The notes: generated by a model not told the origin, from the letters alone. Positions 1 through 5,560 are shown, counted from the stretch's first letter. The stretch: 5,560 bases of DNA from Nanobdellota archaeon (GCA_018818465.1 JAHIRU010000084.1:1-5560); one strand, 5' to 3'. Made by a program: numbers and translations.

Positions 1-2475
1 TATGCTGCAGGTACTGTAGAAATGTGGGTACAGCCACAGTGGGATGCAACTGATAAAGCAGAAAACGTGTTTTTTGACACAACAGCTTCTGAGAGTTGGT
101 GGTCTTGGTTTTTTACCAGTAGAGTCAGGCTGATGAAAGACAGGAACGGCGGGCTTGAATGCAGGATGTATCCATATTATTCAAAAAGCGTTGTTGCAAG
201 AACAGGAATAAGAGACTGGAAATCAGGGGAATGGCATCATATAGCATGCACATGGGACGATTCTGCAAACACTATAAAGCTTTATGTTGATGGCGAATTG
301 GAAAAAACAACGAATTGGAAATATTCTTTGAGTTTTAATCCGTCCTATCTTCACATAGGAACCGACTTTAACAATCAAACCAAAGCAAATGCCTACATAG
401 ACGAGTTTAGAATTTCTGACATTGCGCGCACCTCTTTCCCGCATGCTAAAGCTTTGCTTACTCCTGCAAACAGGACACAGCTTGAGGTTAATGCAACAGA
501 CATTGACTGGTCCAATGGAACAGACAGGGACGGGGATACTGTGAAATACAAGCTAGCAATCTACCTGGAGCCTGAGATAACAGCACAAAAATTGAATATC
601 AGTTATCTCAACGAATCTGACTGGGGATGGGACCAGGAGACAGGCGTCATAGAAAGTGTTAATGATGGTGATGATACACTCACAGATTTGGACAAGAACT
701 GGGAGACCAATCAATTGTCCTACATAGCTAAAAAGACTGACAAGATAAACATAACACTGCAGGCAGGGGGAACTGTTGTGAGCAATGTATCAAGCAATAA
801 TGCGACAACAATAACCCTGGATGCCACAGACCTTTCTTCAGTGCAGGCAGGCGATACATATCAGATTTCGTATACTCATCTTGATGATGCTGTGTATTAT
901 TGGCTAGCTCAGCCGCATGATGGCACAGAATACGGCGACAGAAGCGATGAGAGAATCTATTTTGTCATAGATGCTCAGCCGCCGTCTGTGCATAACAGCA
1001 CATATGATCCGGACCCTGTTTACAACAATAACGATGTCAATTTTTCAGCTATCATAACAGGCGGTCCTATTGACACGGTATGGTATGGCTATGGTCAAAC
1101 ATGCTCCTTAATGACCAATTATACCGGCGGCATAAGCAGCAGCGGAGACCAGTATCAGATACTGGTTCACAATTCCAATTTTTCTAATCAGGGAGGTTTC
1201 TGCTTCCAGTGGCACGCCAACGACATCGGCGCCAAATACCAGGCAGGCGAACTGATGCCTTTCACCGTGCAGAACAGGGCGCCAAGCGTGCCGAACATAA
1301 CTGGTCCGACAAACGCAACTGTCTTTTCAGACAATGGTGCAGATACCCGCAATGTAATTTTTAATTGGACCAATTCATCTGATGCTGACATGGGCAATGG
1401 CTGCACCGGCATATCATGTAATGGATTTACGTATCTTCTTTACTTAAGCGATTACGAATTCAATGTATCATCATTGGAAAATGTTACAATACAATATAAC
1501 GGAACTGTTAACACAACAAATATAGCTGTTACTAGCGGTACTTGGTACTGGCTTGTTTCTGTTGATGATTATATTGATACAAACGAAACAAATGTTTCGC
1601 AGTTCACTTTCAACACAGCTCCAGACGTTAGCTGGGTAAAAACCTATACCACTTCTTATGTTGAAACTTCATTGTTCCCGACAGAAACAACTGTTGTTAT
1701 ACGCGCCAACGTATCCGACAGCAACAACTACACTGACATAAGCGCTGTTGTGATAAACATAACAGATTCAAACAACGTTAAAAAAGTGATAAACGCGCAA
1801 ATGACTGCTGTTGAAAATCTATCGCTTGGAAGATTATATGAATATAACCTAACTCTTTTAACCGATTGGCCATCAGGTGAATGGACAATAAACATAACAG
1901 CCAACGATACGCTTGATCAGAAGGGGTCTAATTCAACTACGTTCAATGTTACTTATCCGGATTATAGATTTGATGTAAGATTGTATTTAAACGCTACAAC
2001 GCATATTGTGTATATTCCAGGAACTGGTGAAATGAATGCTAGCGACCTGGGAGGAGAAACTAATTACTCAAGCCCAACGCATTACTATATTGCATCACAT
2101 CTAAACAACGTTGTTAGCGGATTAGTTAATTATGAAGGAACTTTCAGAAAATTTTACACAGAAAACACCACCATAAACCATATGATTGGTTTGAGCCAGG
2201 ATTTCACCAATTCGAAAGTTTTCTTAGCTTTCACAAACGGTGACTGGAAGAGGTTTGAACAACAGACAACAAACCTGGAAAGAAAAACATTCCTGAATTT
2301 TGTCTCTCCAAGCTTTGCTTATGGTCTAGGTTTGTATCTGCCGATAAAAATACTTCTTGAATATTCAGACATAGACATTCAGGGAGATCAAATAATCAGA
2401 AAAGGCTATCATGAAATTACATTGGAAAGCAATGCTACCGGAACGCAGAAAGCGCTGGCTATAAAAAGAACCTGA
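1..2475 (+). CDS. Large LamG/Ig-like surface glycoprotein, 5' partial
   Basis: The frame is open from the first base, so the gene starts upstream; 824 residues are visible (numbered here from the first window codon). Residues ~1-145 look like a LamG/concanavalin-A-like jelly roll: GTVEMWVQP at the front, GEWHHIACTW and KLYVDGEL in the middle, YIDEFRISDIART at the end. Residues ~147-326 and ~428-540 are related Fn3/Ig-like modules (W-x-N-x-S/T-D-x-D, then Y-x-L, then YYW or WYW), with an acidic DRDGD at 175-179 that may bind calcium. Residues ~327-427 and ~541-654 are further Ig-like modules. Residues ~655-824 form a beta-rich C-terminal domain I do not recognise. I count 37 N-x-S/T sequons, pointing to an N-glycosylated extracellular protein. 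Six cysteines (54, 83, 368, 401, 468, 473) could form three disulfides. No C-terminal membrane helix or LPXTG-like anchor is visible, so any anchor would be upstream or non-covalent. Adhesion or carbohydrate binding is inferred from LamG only. Confidence 0.85.
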   Translation, partial: YAAGTVEMWVQPQWDATDKAENVFFDTTASESWWSWFFTSRVRLMKDRNGGLECRMYPYYSKSVVARTGIRDWKSGEWHHIACTWDDSANTIKLYVDGELEKTTNWKYSLSFNPSYLHIGTDFNNQTKANAYIDEFRISDIARTSFPHAKALLTPANRTQLEVNATDIDWSNGTDRDGDTVKYKLAIYLEPEITAQKLNISYLNESDWGWDQETGVIESVNDGDDTLTDLDKNWETNQLSYIAKKTDKINITLQAGGTVVSNVSSNNATTITLDATDLSSVQAGDTYQISYTHLDDAVYYWLAQPHDGTEYGDRSDERIYFVIDAQPPSVHNSTYDPDPVYNNNDVNFSAIITGGPIDTVWYGYGQTCSLMTNYTGGISSSGDQYQILVHNSNFSNQGGFCFQWHANDIGAKYQAGELMPFTVQNRAPSVPNITGPTNATVFSDNGADTRNVIFNWTNSSDADMGNGCTGISCNGFTYLLYLSDYEFNVSSLENVTIQYNGTVNTTNIAVTSGTWYWLVSVDDYIDTNETNVSQFTFNTAPDVSWVKTYTTSYVETSLFPTETTVVIRANVSDSNNYTDISAVVINITDSNNVKKVINAQMTAVENLSLGRLYEYNLTLLTDWPSGEWTINITANDTLDQKGSNSTTFNVTYPDYRFDVRLYLNATTHIVYIPGTGEMNASDLGGETNYSSPTHYYIASHLNNVVSGLVNYEGTFRKFYTENTTINHMIGLSQDFTNSKVFLAFTNGDWKRFEQQTTNLERKTFLNFVSPSFAYGLGLYLPIKILLEYSDIDIQGDQIIRKGYHEITLESNATGTQKALAIKRT
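2460..2467 (+). promoter_or_regulatory. Putative TATA box for porB
   Basis: TATAAAAA lies in the last codons of the surface-protein gene, centred about 26.5 nt before the porB ATG. That is the spacing expected if transcription starts at the ATG (a leaderless mRNA). porB has no recognisable SD upstream, which fits. The B-recognition element (BRE) side (GCTGGC) is not convincing, and the A-rich sequence could be coincidental. Confidence 0.35.
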
Positions 2476-2489
2476 ATCTAATTCTATAT

Positions 2490-3389
2490 ATGAAAGAAAA
2501 ACCCATAACCAACATCGAAGATGTTCCTGAAAGAGAACTATTATCTGGCGGTTCTCCTCTTTGTTCTGGTTGCGGTGCTGGCTTAGGCTTGAGAATGGGC
2601 CTTAAAGTGATGGGAAAAAACACAATATTAGTTAACTCTGCAGGCTGCTTGACTCTGCTGGCTCACTATCCCTACATGCCAGTGCATGTTCCGTGGATAC
2701 ATGTGGCAATAGAGAATGCGGGTGCTGTAGCGTGTGGCATAAACGCTGCCTATCGACAGCTGAAAAAAAAAGCAAAAGTTTTTTGTTACATCGGCGATGG
2801 TGCAACATATGACATCGGACTCCAATCACTATCTGCTGCAGTTGAAAAAGGAGAGGACATGGTTTATGTCTGCTACAATAACGAAGCCTTCATGAACACT
2901 GGCGGTCAGGCTTCTACTGCAACACCTTATGGAACCTATACTACGACAACCACTAAAGGGAAACTACGCAATAGGAAGCAGATAACAAAAATAATGGTTG
3001 CGCATGGAATAAAGTATGCAGCAACAGCGTGCGTTTCCTACCCGTTCGATTACATGAGAAAACTGCAGAAAGCAAAGGAAATTAAGGGCCCTGCTTTCAT
3101 AGATCTTTTGACGCCATGCGTTCCTGGCTGGGGTTATAACGAATCACAAACAATTAATGTTGGAAAATTATCTGTTGACACAGGCTTCTGGCCTTTGTAT
3201 GAAGTTGTGAATGGCAAGTTTTCATTAACATATAAGCCAAAAAAGCTTGAACCTGTGAAAAAATTATTCAAATTGCAGGGAAGATTCCATCACCTAAAAG
3301 CAAAGGAACTTAATATGATCCAGGCAAAATTAAACAGAGAATGGAATCTTATGAAGCAAGGAAAGTATTGGGAAACCATTGAATATTGA
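2490..3389 (+). CDS. porB: Pyruvate/2-oxoacid:ferredoxin oxidoreductase, beta subunit
   Basis: This is the 299-residue TPP-binding subunit of a CoA-acylating 2-oxoacid:ferredoxin oxidoreductase, which interconverts pyruvate (or a branched-chain 2-oxoacid) with acyl-CoA, CO2 and reduced ferredoxin in the cytoplasm. The CSGCGAGLG motif (C25, C28), C53 and C210 (PCVPGWGY) are the positions expected to hold the [4Fe-4S] cluster of this family. GDG at 102-104 and NNEAFMNTGGQ at 130-140 form the TPP/Mg motif, followed by TPYGTYTTTT. Length is normal. The start is chosen because the N-terminus (PERELLSGG before the first CxxC) matches the family; no SD is seen. Por and Vor beta subunits are close paralogues, so pyruvate is the likely but not proven substrate. 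The alpha, gamma and delta subunits are absent on both sides: the upstream neighbour is a surface protein and the downstream one is ribL-like. Confidence 0.93.
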   Translation: MKEKPITNIEDVPERELLSGGSPLCSGCGAGLGLRMGLKVMGKNTILVNSAGCLTLLAHYPYMPVHVPWIHVAIENAGAVACGINAAYRQLKKKAKVFCYIGDGATYDIGLQSLSAAVEKGEDMVYVCYNNEAFMNTGGQASTATPYGTYTTTTTKGKLRNRKQITKIMVAHGIKYAATACVSYPFDYMRKLQKAKEIKGPAFIDLLTPCVPGWGYNESQTINVGKLSVDTGFWPLYEVVNGKFSLTYKPKKLEPVKKLFKLQGRFHHLKAKELNMIQAKLNREWNLMKQGKYWETIEY

Positions 3390-3391
3390 GG
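3388..3391 (+). promoter_or_regulatory. Shine-Dalgarno site of the ribL-like gene
   Basis: GAGG overlaps the porB stop codon and sits 6 nt before the ATG at 3398. It decides that start over the TTG at 3386 (which would overlap the SD) and the later ATG at 3413. The arrangement suggests co-transcription and translational coupling with porB. Confidence 0.65.
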
Positions 3392-3397
3392 TTTATT

Positions 3398-3790
3398 ATG
3401 AGAAACATTACTATGAAAAAAGTTCTTGTTGGTGGAGTTTTTAATATCTTGCATCCAGGACATGTTTGGTTTCTAAAAAAAGCAAAATCATACGGAGAGT
3501 TTCTTGTAGTTGTAGTTGCTCATGACAACACTGTAAGAAAAAATAAGGAGTACCTCTTATTCCCTGCAAAAGAAAGGAAAAGACTTTTAGAGCATCTAGA
3601 TTTTGTTGACAAGGTTGTTATAGGCAATAAAGATGACATGTTTGAGACTGTTAAAAAAGAATGCCCTGACATAATAGTTTTAGGATACGACCAAAAGATT
3701 GACAAAGAAATGATTGATAAAAAAATTAGGATAATTAAGCTTAAAAGAAAGTACAGAGATTATAGTACGAAAAAGCTTTTAGGCAAATGA
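3398..3790 (+). CDS. ribL: RibL-type FAD synthase / cytidylyltransferase-family enzyme
   Basis: This is a 130-residue Rossmann-type nucleotidyltransferase of the cytidylyltransferase superfamily. Near the N-terminus is GGVFNILHPGH (12-22), whose HxGH (H19-H22) is the nucleotide-binding signature. AHDNTVRK follows after the second strand; GYDQ lies at 96-99, and a C-terminal YSTKK (S123, T124) corresponds to the family's ST-x-x motif. GYDQ, rather than the GDDW seen in glycerol-3-phosphate cytidylyltransferases (TagD), favours RibL, the archaeal enzyme that adenylylates FMN to FAD. It is slightly short, and the usual GTFD is GVFN here, so substrate assignment is moderate. A conservative alternative is a generic cytidylyltransferase-like protein. 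Translation likely starts at 3398, using the GAGG over the porB stop; MKKVLVGG at 3413 is the alternative start and matches typical N-termini. It ends tail-to-tail with the acidic microprotein gene. Confidence 0.8.
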   Translation: MRNITMKKVLVGGVFNILHPGHVWFLKKAKSYGEFLVVVVAHDNTVRKNKEYLLFPAKERKRLLEHLDFVDKVVIGNKDDMFETVKKECPDIIVLGYDQKIDKEMIDKKIRIIKLKRKYRDYSTKKLLGK

Positions 3791-3880
3791 TATTGGTTTA
3801 CTCATCTTCTTCTGTATCAAAACTTTCATCATCTCCCCAATTCTCTTCCTCTTCCTCTATTATTTCATCTTCTTCCCAAT
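3791..3880 (+). terminator. Possible pyrimidine-rich terminator of porB-ribL
   Basis: Downstream of the ribL stop the plus strand is strongly pyrimidine-rich (runs such as CTCATCTTCTTC and CTCTTCCTCTTCCTC). Archaeal termination favours T-rich tracts without a hairpin, so this could end the plus transcript. The tract is also simply the complement of Glu/Asp codons of the convergent gene, and long pure T runs are absent. Support is weak. Confidence 0.2.
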
Positions 3881-3890
3881 CAAATTTCAT
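3798..3890 (-). CDS. 30-residue hyperacidic microprotein, unknown function
   Basis: A short reading frame runs from ATG at 3890 to TAA at 3798-3800. It begins MKFDWEEDEIIEEEEENWGD and ends TEEDE. Of 30 residues, 12 are Glu and 6 are Asp, against a single Lys, with two Trp (5 and 18) and two Phe. It has no Cys, no signal peptide and no membrane segment, and is probably disordered. Evidence that it is translated: GGGGTGA ends 5 nt before the ATG, a near-perfect archaeal SD, and a TATA box lies further upstream. It converges on the ribL-like gene with 7 nt between stops. I do not recognise a family. By composition it could be a nucleic-acid mimic, a partner of a basic protein or a metal/cation binder, but none of these is shown. 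The main risk is that the Glu/Asp repeat (GAA/GAG/GAT codons) is low-complexity DNA with a chance SD. Confidence 0.6.
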   Translation of the reverse strand: MKFDWEEDEIIEEEEENWGDDESFDTEEDE

Positions 3891-3895
3891 AAACT

Positions 3896-3902
3896 TCACC
3901 CC
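3896..3902 (-). promoter_or_regulatory. Strong Shine-Dalgarno site of the acidic microprotein
   Basis: GGGGTGA on the minus strand ends 5 nt before the ATG at 3890. It contains GGTGA, complementary to the archaeal 16S rRNA 3' end, and is the best SD in the window. An in-frame GTG at 3899-3897 is part of this site rather than a likely start; an in-frame TGA lies just upstream at 3911-3909. Confidence 0.7.
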
Positions 3903-3949
3903 AAAGATTCAAGGTGATACAAAACTGATTATTATAATATTCGTTAACC

Positions 3950-3957
3950 TATATAAA
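3950..3957 (-). promoter_or_regulatory. TATA box for the acidic microprotein
   Basis: The minus strand reads AAGTTTATATAGG, containing TTTATATA, a consensus archaeal TATA box. Transcription would start near 3927, giving a leader of about 37 nt that carries the SD. On the plus strand the same bases read CTATATAAAC, but no plus-strand gene starts at a suitable distance. Confidence 0.5.
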
Positions 3958-3998
3958 CTTATCTAAACAGGCTTGTAACTCGTTAATTTGAGATAAAA

Positions 3999-4166
3999 TC
4001 AGAAATGCACTGCAGTGTTTGGATTGTGCCAAAATTCATCTGAATGCTCTTCTGATCCTTCCTCAAAAACATTCTTGCATTTATGACATCTAATTACAAC
4101 CTCATCCAAGATAACCTTATGCTCTTCGTCGCAATGAGGGCATAGCACCAATCTTAATTTGTCCAT
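3999..4166 (-). CDS. Small zinc-ribbon protein (55 residues), unknown function
   Basis: The frame runs from ATG at 4166 to TGA at 3999-4001. The protein starts MDKLRLVLCPHCDEEHKVIL and carries two CxxC knuckles, C9-P-H-C12 and C27-H-K-C30, separated by 14 residues. This is a classic zinc ribbon made of two short beta hairpins. The tail (35-55) is acidic and His-rich (EEGSEEHSDEFWHNPN) with one Trp. Single-domain ribbons like this occur in archaea as nucleic-acid-binding or protein-interaction adaptors; a specific role cannot be read from the sequence. No SD precedes the ATG, but a TATA-like TATTTAAA is centred 26.5 nt upstream, as expected for a leaderless transcript. It is divergent from thrC, with 73 bp between the two start codons. 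The intact cysteine pattern and promoter spacing make it very likely real despite its size. Confidence 0.8.
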   Translation of the reverse strand: MDKLRLVLCPHCDEEHKVILDEVVIRCHKCKNVFEEGSEEHSDEFWHNPNTAVHF

Positions 4167-4188
4167 GTAAAAACTTGGAGCTAGAAGC

Positions 4189-4196
4189 TTTAAATA
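4189..4196. promoter_or_regulatory. Shared near-palindromic TATA box, zinc-ribbon gene and thrC
   Basis: The plus strand reads CTTTAAATAC, containing TTTAAATA, an excellent archaeal TATA box; the minus strand reads GTATTTAAAG. For the minus-strand zinc-ribbon gene it is centred 26.5 nt from the ATG, fitting a leaderless start. For thrC it would place the transcription start near 4219 and give a leader of about 20 nt without an SD. Purine-rich flanks that could act as BREs lie on both sides (TAGAAGC on the plus strand, TTGAAAG on the minus strand). Confidence 0.5.
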
Positions 4197-4239
4197 CTTT
4201 CAATTTAAGCCAGTTTAACAATATTATAATTGTTATATT

Positions 4240-5427
4240 ATGTATGAAAAGTACATTTTTTGTTTTGATTGCGGCAAGGAATACGCCACAAATACTGTTG
4301 CATTCAGGTGCGGTAGATGTGATGGATCTTTGGAAATAGTTTATGATTACAATAAAATAAAACATTTTTTATCCCTGAAAAAATTAAGAAGAAGACCGTT
4401 TAATCATGCGCGATACAAAGAATTTTTTCCCATAAAAAAATTAATTTCTATTGATGAAGGAGGAACTCCGTTAATTAGGGCAAAGAATCTGGAAAATGAT
4501 TTGGGGTTGAAATTCCAACTCTATTTCAAAAACGAAGCAATAAATCCAACAGGTTCTTTCAAAGACAGGGGATCTTCTGTGGAGATTGCAAGAGCATTGG
4601 AAAAAAGAGCCAAAAGAGTTGTTTGTGCATCCACAGGAAACATGGGAGCATCTGTTGCTGCATACTCTGCAATGTCAAATCTCAGGTGTCATATATTCGT
4701 GCCAAATGATGCGATTCAAACAAAGATTGAACAGATCCTGGCTTATGGTGCAGATGTTTTTCAGGTTAGAGGAAACTATGAAAAAGCTGCTGAAATGGTT
4801 GAGAGAGCCTTCATGGATCATAGGGGGTATTTAACAGGCGATTATCTCTTCCGAAGAGAAGGTACAAAATCAGTTGGTTTTGAAATAGCAGAACAGGTGA
4901 ATGCTGACTACGTGTTTTGCCCTATTGGGAATGGCACTTTAATATCTGCAACATGGAAAGCCTTTGAAGAGTTTCAAAAGCTCGGTTTCATTAGAAAACT
5001 ACCGAAAATGGTTGGGATTCAATCATCTAGATGCAATCCTATTGTGAAAGCCTTTAGAAAGAAAAGCAAAACAATAGAACCTGTTCACGGTTCCACGATA
5101 GCAGTAGCCATAGAATGCGGAAACCCACTAGATGGCAAACGCGCGCTCGGGTCAGTGAAGGAATCAAAGGGGTTCTCAGAGGGCGTGAGCGACCGCGAAA
5201 TACTACGAGTAAGGGAGCTCCTTGCTCGTAGAGAGGGCCTATTCGCCGAACCAGCGGGGGCTGTTGCTTTAACAGGCCTTTTGAAGTACAAACACCGTAT
5301 CAAACGAGGCTCAAAAGTGGTTTGCGTGATTACTGGTCATGGATTAAAGACACCGATGACAGGCACAAGAGGCCATGTAAAGAAAGTAAAGGCAGACCCT
5401 AATATTGTTGATTCCTTGTTGAAATAA
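4240..5427 (+). CDS. thrC: Threonine synthase
   Basis: A complete 395-residue pyridoxal-phosphate (PLP) enzyme that converts O-phospho-L-homoserine to L-threonine and phosphate, the last step of threonine synthesis. An N-terminal zinc ribbon (C8, C11, C24, C27) is common in archaeal and some bacterial ThrC proteins. GGTPLI (74-79) is followed by NPTGSFKDRG, whose K108 is the expected PLP Schiff-base lysine. STGNMGASVAAY (131-142) grips the cofactor/substrate side, GNGT (230-233) is the PLP phosphate loop, AEPAGA lies late in the fold, and TGHGLK (365-370) corresponds to the C-terminal TG-x-GLK motif facing the pyridine nitrogen. All key residues are present, so it should be active. The N-terminus runs straight into the ribbon, supporting the ATG at 4240; no SD is visible. 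Its neighbours are not other threonine genes. A GC-rich patch at 5121-5260 differs from the rest of the gene. Related fold-type II enzymes (threonine dehydratase, cysteate synthase) are less likely. Confidence 0.95.
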   Translation: MYEKYIFCFDCGKEYATNTVAFRCGRCDGSLEIVYDYNKIKHFLSLKKLRRRPFNHARYKEFFPIKKLISIDEGGTPLIRAKNLENDLGLKFQLYFKNEAINPTGSFKDRGSSVEIARALEKRAKRVVCASTGNMGASVAAYSAMSNLRCHIFVPNDAIQTKIEQILAYGADVFQVRGNYEKAAEMVERAFMDHRGYLTGDYLFRREGTKSVGFEIAEQVNADYVFCPIGNGTLISATWKAFEEFQKLGFIRKLPKMVGIQSSRCNPIVKAFRKKSKTIEPVHGSTIAVAIECGNPLDGKRALGSVKESKGFSEGVSDREILRVRELLARREGLFAEPAGAVALTGLLKYKHRIKRGSKVVCVITGHGLKTPMTGTRGHVKKVKADPNIVDSLLK

Positions 5428-5439
5428 GGTAACCTTTTT
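5426..5439 (+). terminator. Possible weak terminator of thrC
   Basis: AAGG-TAA-CCTT overlaps the thrC stop codon and runs into TTTTT (5435-5439). The stem is only 4 bp, so the T run is the more credible signal for archaeal termination. The same T run overlaps a TATA-like stretch. Confidence 0.3.
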
Positions 5440-5469
5440 ATATTATTAACCAAATATTGTGTATATTAA
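5437..5469 (+). promoter_or_regulatory. Promoter region of rps15 with two TATA candidates
   Basis: Two AT-rich elements precede rps15: TTTATATT at 5437-5444 and TATATTAA at 5462-5469. The second is centred 27.5 nt before the ATG and fits a leaderless mRNA. The first would give a leader of roughly 27 nt, in which only a weak AGGT-type match to an SD occurs. I cannot choose between them from sequence alone. Confidence 0.4.
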
Positions 5470-5492
5470 TAGAATAACAGGTAGTTGTTGAT

Positions 5493-5560
5493 ATGGCACG
5501 AATGCACTCACGTAAGAAAGGGAAATCTAGCTCAAGTAAGCCGATGAAGAAATCAGCTGA
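5493..5560 (+). CDS. rps15: 30S ribosomal protein S15 (uS15), 3' partial
   Basis: Only the first 22 codons are in the window, beginning MARMHSRKKGKSSSSKPMKK. The MARMHS-R-x-x-G-K-S start is the hallmark of archaeal/eukaryotic uS15 (eukaryotic S13), whose basic N-terminal extension is absent from bacterial S15. The protein binds 16S rRNA in the platform of the small subunit. It follows thrC by 65 nt with its own candidate TATA boxes. The frame is open to the window end, so truncation is due only to the window edge. Confidence 0.9.
   Translation, partial: MARMHSRKKGKSSSSKPMKKSA

Noticed and set aside
987..1002. Small inverted repeat TGTGC-ATAACA-GCACA in the surface-protein gene
   Set aside because: The stem is only 5 bp, inside coding sequence, with no T run or regulatory context.
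2628..2829. Two overlapping minus-strand frames inside porB
   Set aside because: They lie opposite a strongly conserved gene in two frames at once and show no initiation signals; they are shadows.
3386..3388. TTG start for the ribL-like gene
   Set aside because: It overlaps the porB stop and the GAGG site itself; the ATG at 3398 has that GAGG at good spacing.
3770..3780. AAAAAGCTTTT palindrome at the end of the ribL-like gene
   Set aside because: It encodes conserved C-terminal Lys/Leu residues and has no loop, so a hairpin terminator for the minus strand is not supported beyond a short T run.
3912..3917. Plus-strand AGGTGA resembling an SD
   Set aside because: No ATG, GTG or TTG with a usable reading frame follows at SD distance on the plus strand.
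4117..4365. 82-codon minus-strand frame across the thrC start
   Set aside because: It overlaps the thrC zinc ribbon and the real zinc-ribbon gene, has no SD, and its low-complexity hydrophobic sequence has no recognisable motif.
5085..5303. Minus-strand 72-codon frame in the GC-rich part of thrC
   Set aside because: It is open because the local composition is GC-rich; the plus-strand frame carries the conserved ThrC motifs.

Overview
The window reads as archaeal DNA. The supporting signs are the start of an archaeal/eukaryotic-type ribosomal protein S15, TTTAWATA-like TATA boxes placed about 26 nt before start codons, GGTGA/GAGG Shine-Dalgarno (SD) sites used by only some genes, an archaeal-type 2-oxoacid:ferredoxin oxidoreductase beta subunit, a RibL-type nucleotidyltransferase, and a secreted-looking protein packed with N-glycosylation sequons. 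Compact spacing, tiny genes and a LamG/Ig-like giant surface protein resemble uncultivated DPANN-type genomes. That placement is an impression, not something the sequence proves.

Layout. Positions 1-2475 (+) hold the 3' part of a large surface protein: a LamG-like jelly roll, then several Ig/Fn3-like beta modules, then a C-terminal domain I do not recognise. Its gene begins before the window. It is followed 14 nt later by porB (2490-3389, +), the thiamine-pyrophosphate (TPP)-binding beta subunit of a pyruvate/2-oxoacid:ferredoxin oxidoreductase, and 8 nt after that by a small nucleotidyltransferase of the RibL (archaeal FAD synthase) type (3398-3790, +). Two very small genes follow on the minus strand: a 30-residue, extremely acidic protein (3798-3890) with a textbook SD, and a 55-residue zinc-ribbon protein (3999-4166). 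The latter is divergent from thrC (4240-5427, +), a complete threonine synthase. The window ends 22 codons into rps15 (5493 onward, +). Once the two small minus-strand genes are included, no stretch over 300 bases lacks a gene.

How the genes relate. This is a mixed housekeeping neighbourhood rather than one pathway. PorB (central carbon and ferredoxin metabolism), RibL (FAD supply) and ThrC (amino-acid synthesis) are not known to act together. The other porB partners (alpha, gamma, delta) are not next to it. I see no CRISPR array, tRNA, rRNA, insertion sequence or defence system.

The least explained items are the acidic microprotein, the zinc-ribbon gene sharing one near-palindromic TATA with thrC, an apparent domain inserted inside an Ig-like module of the surface protein, and a GC-rich patch within thrC.
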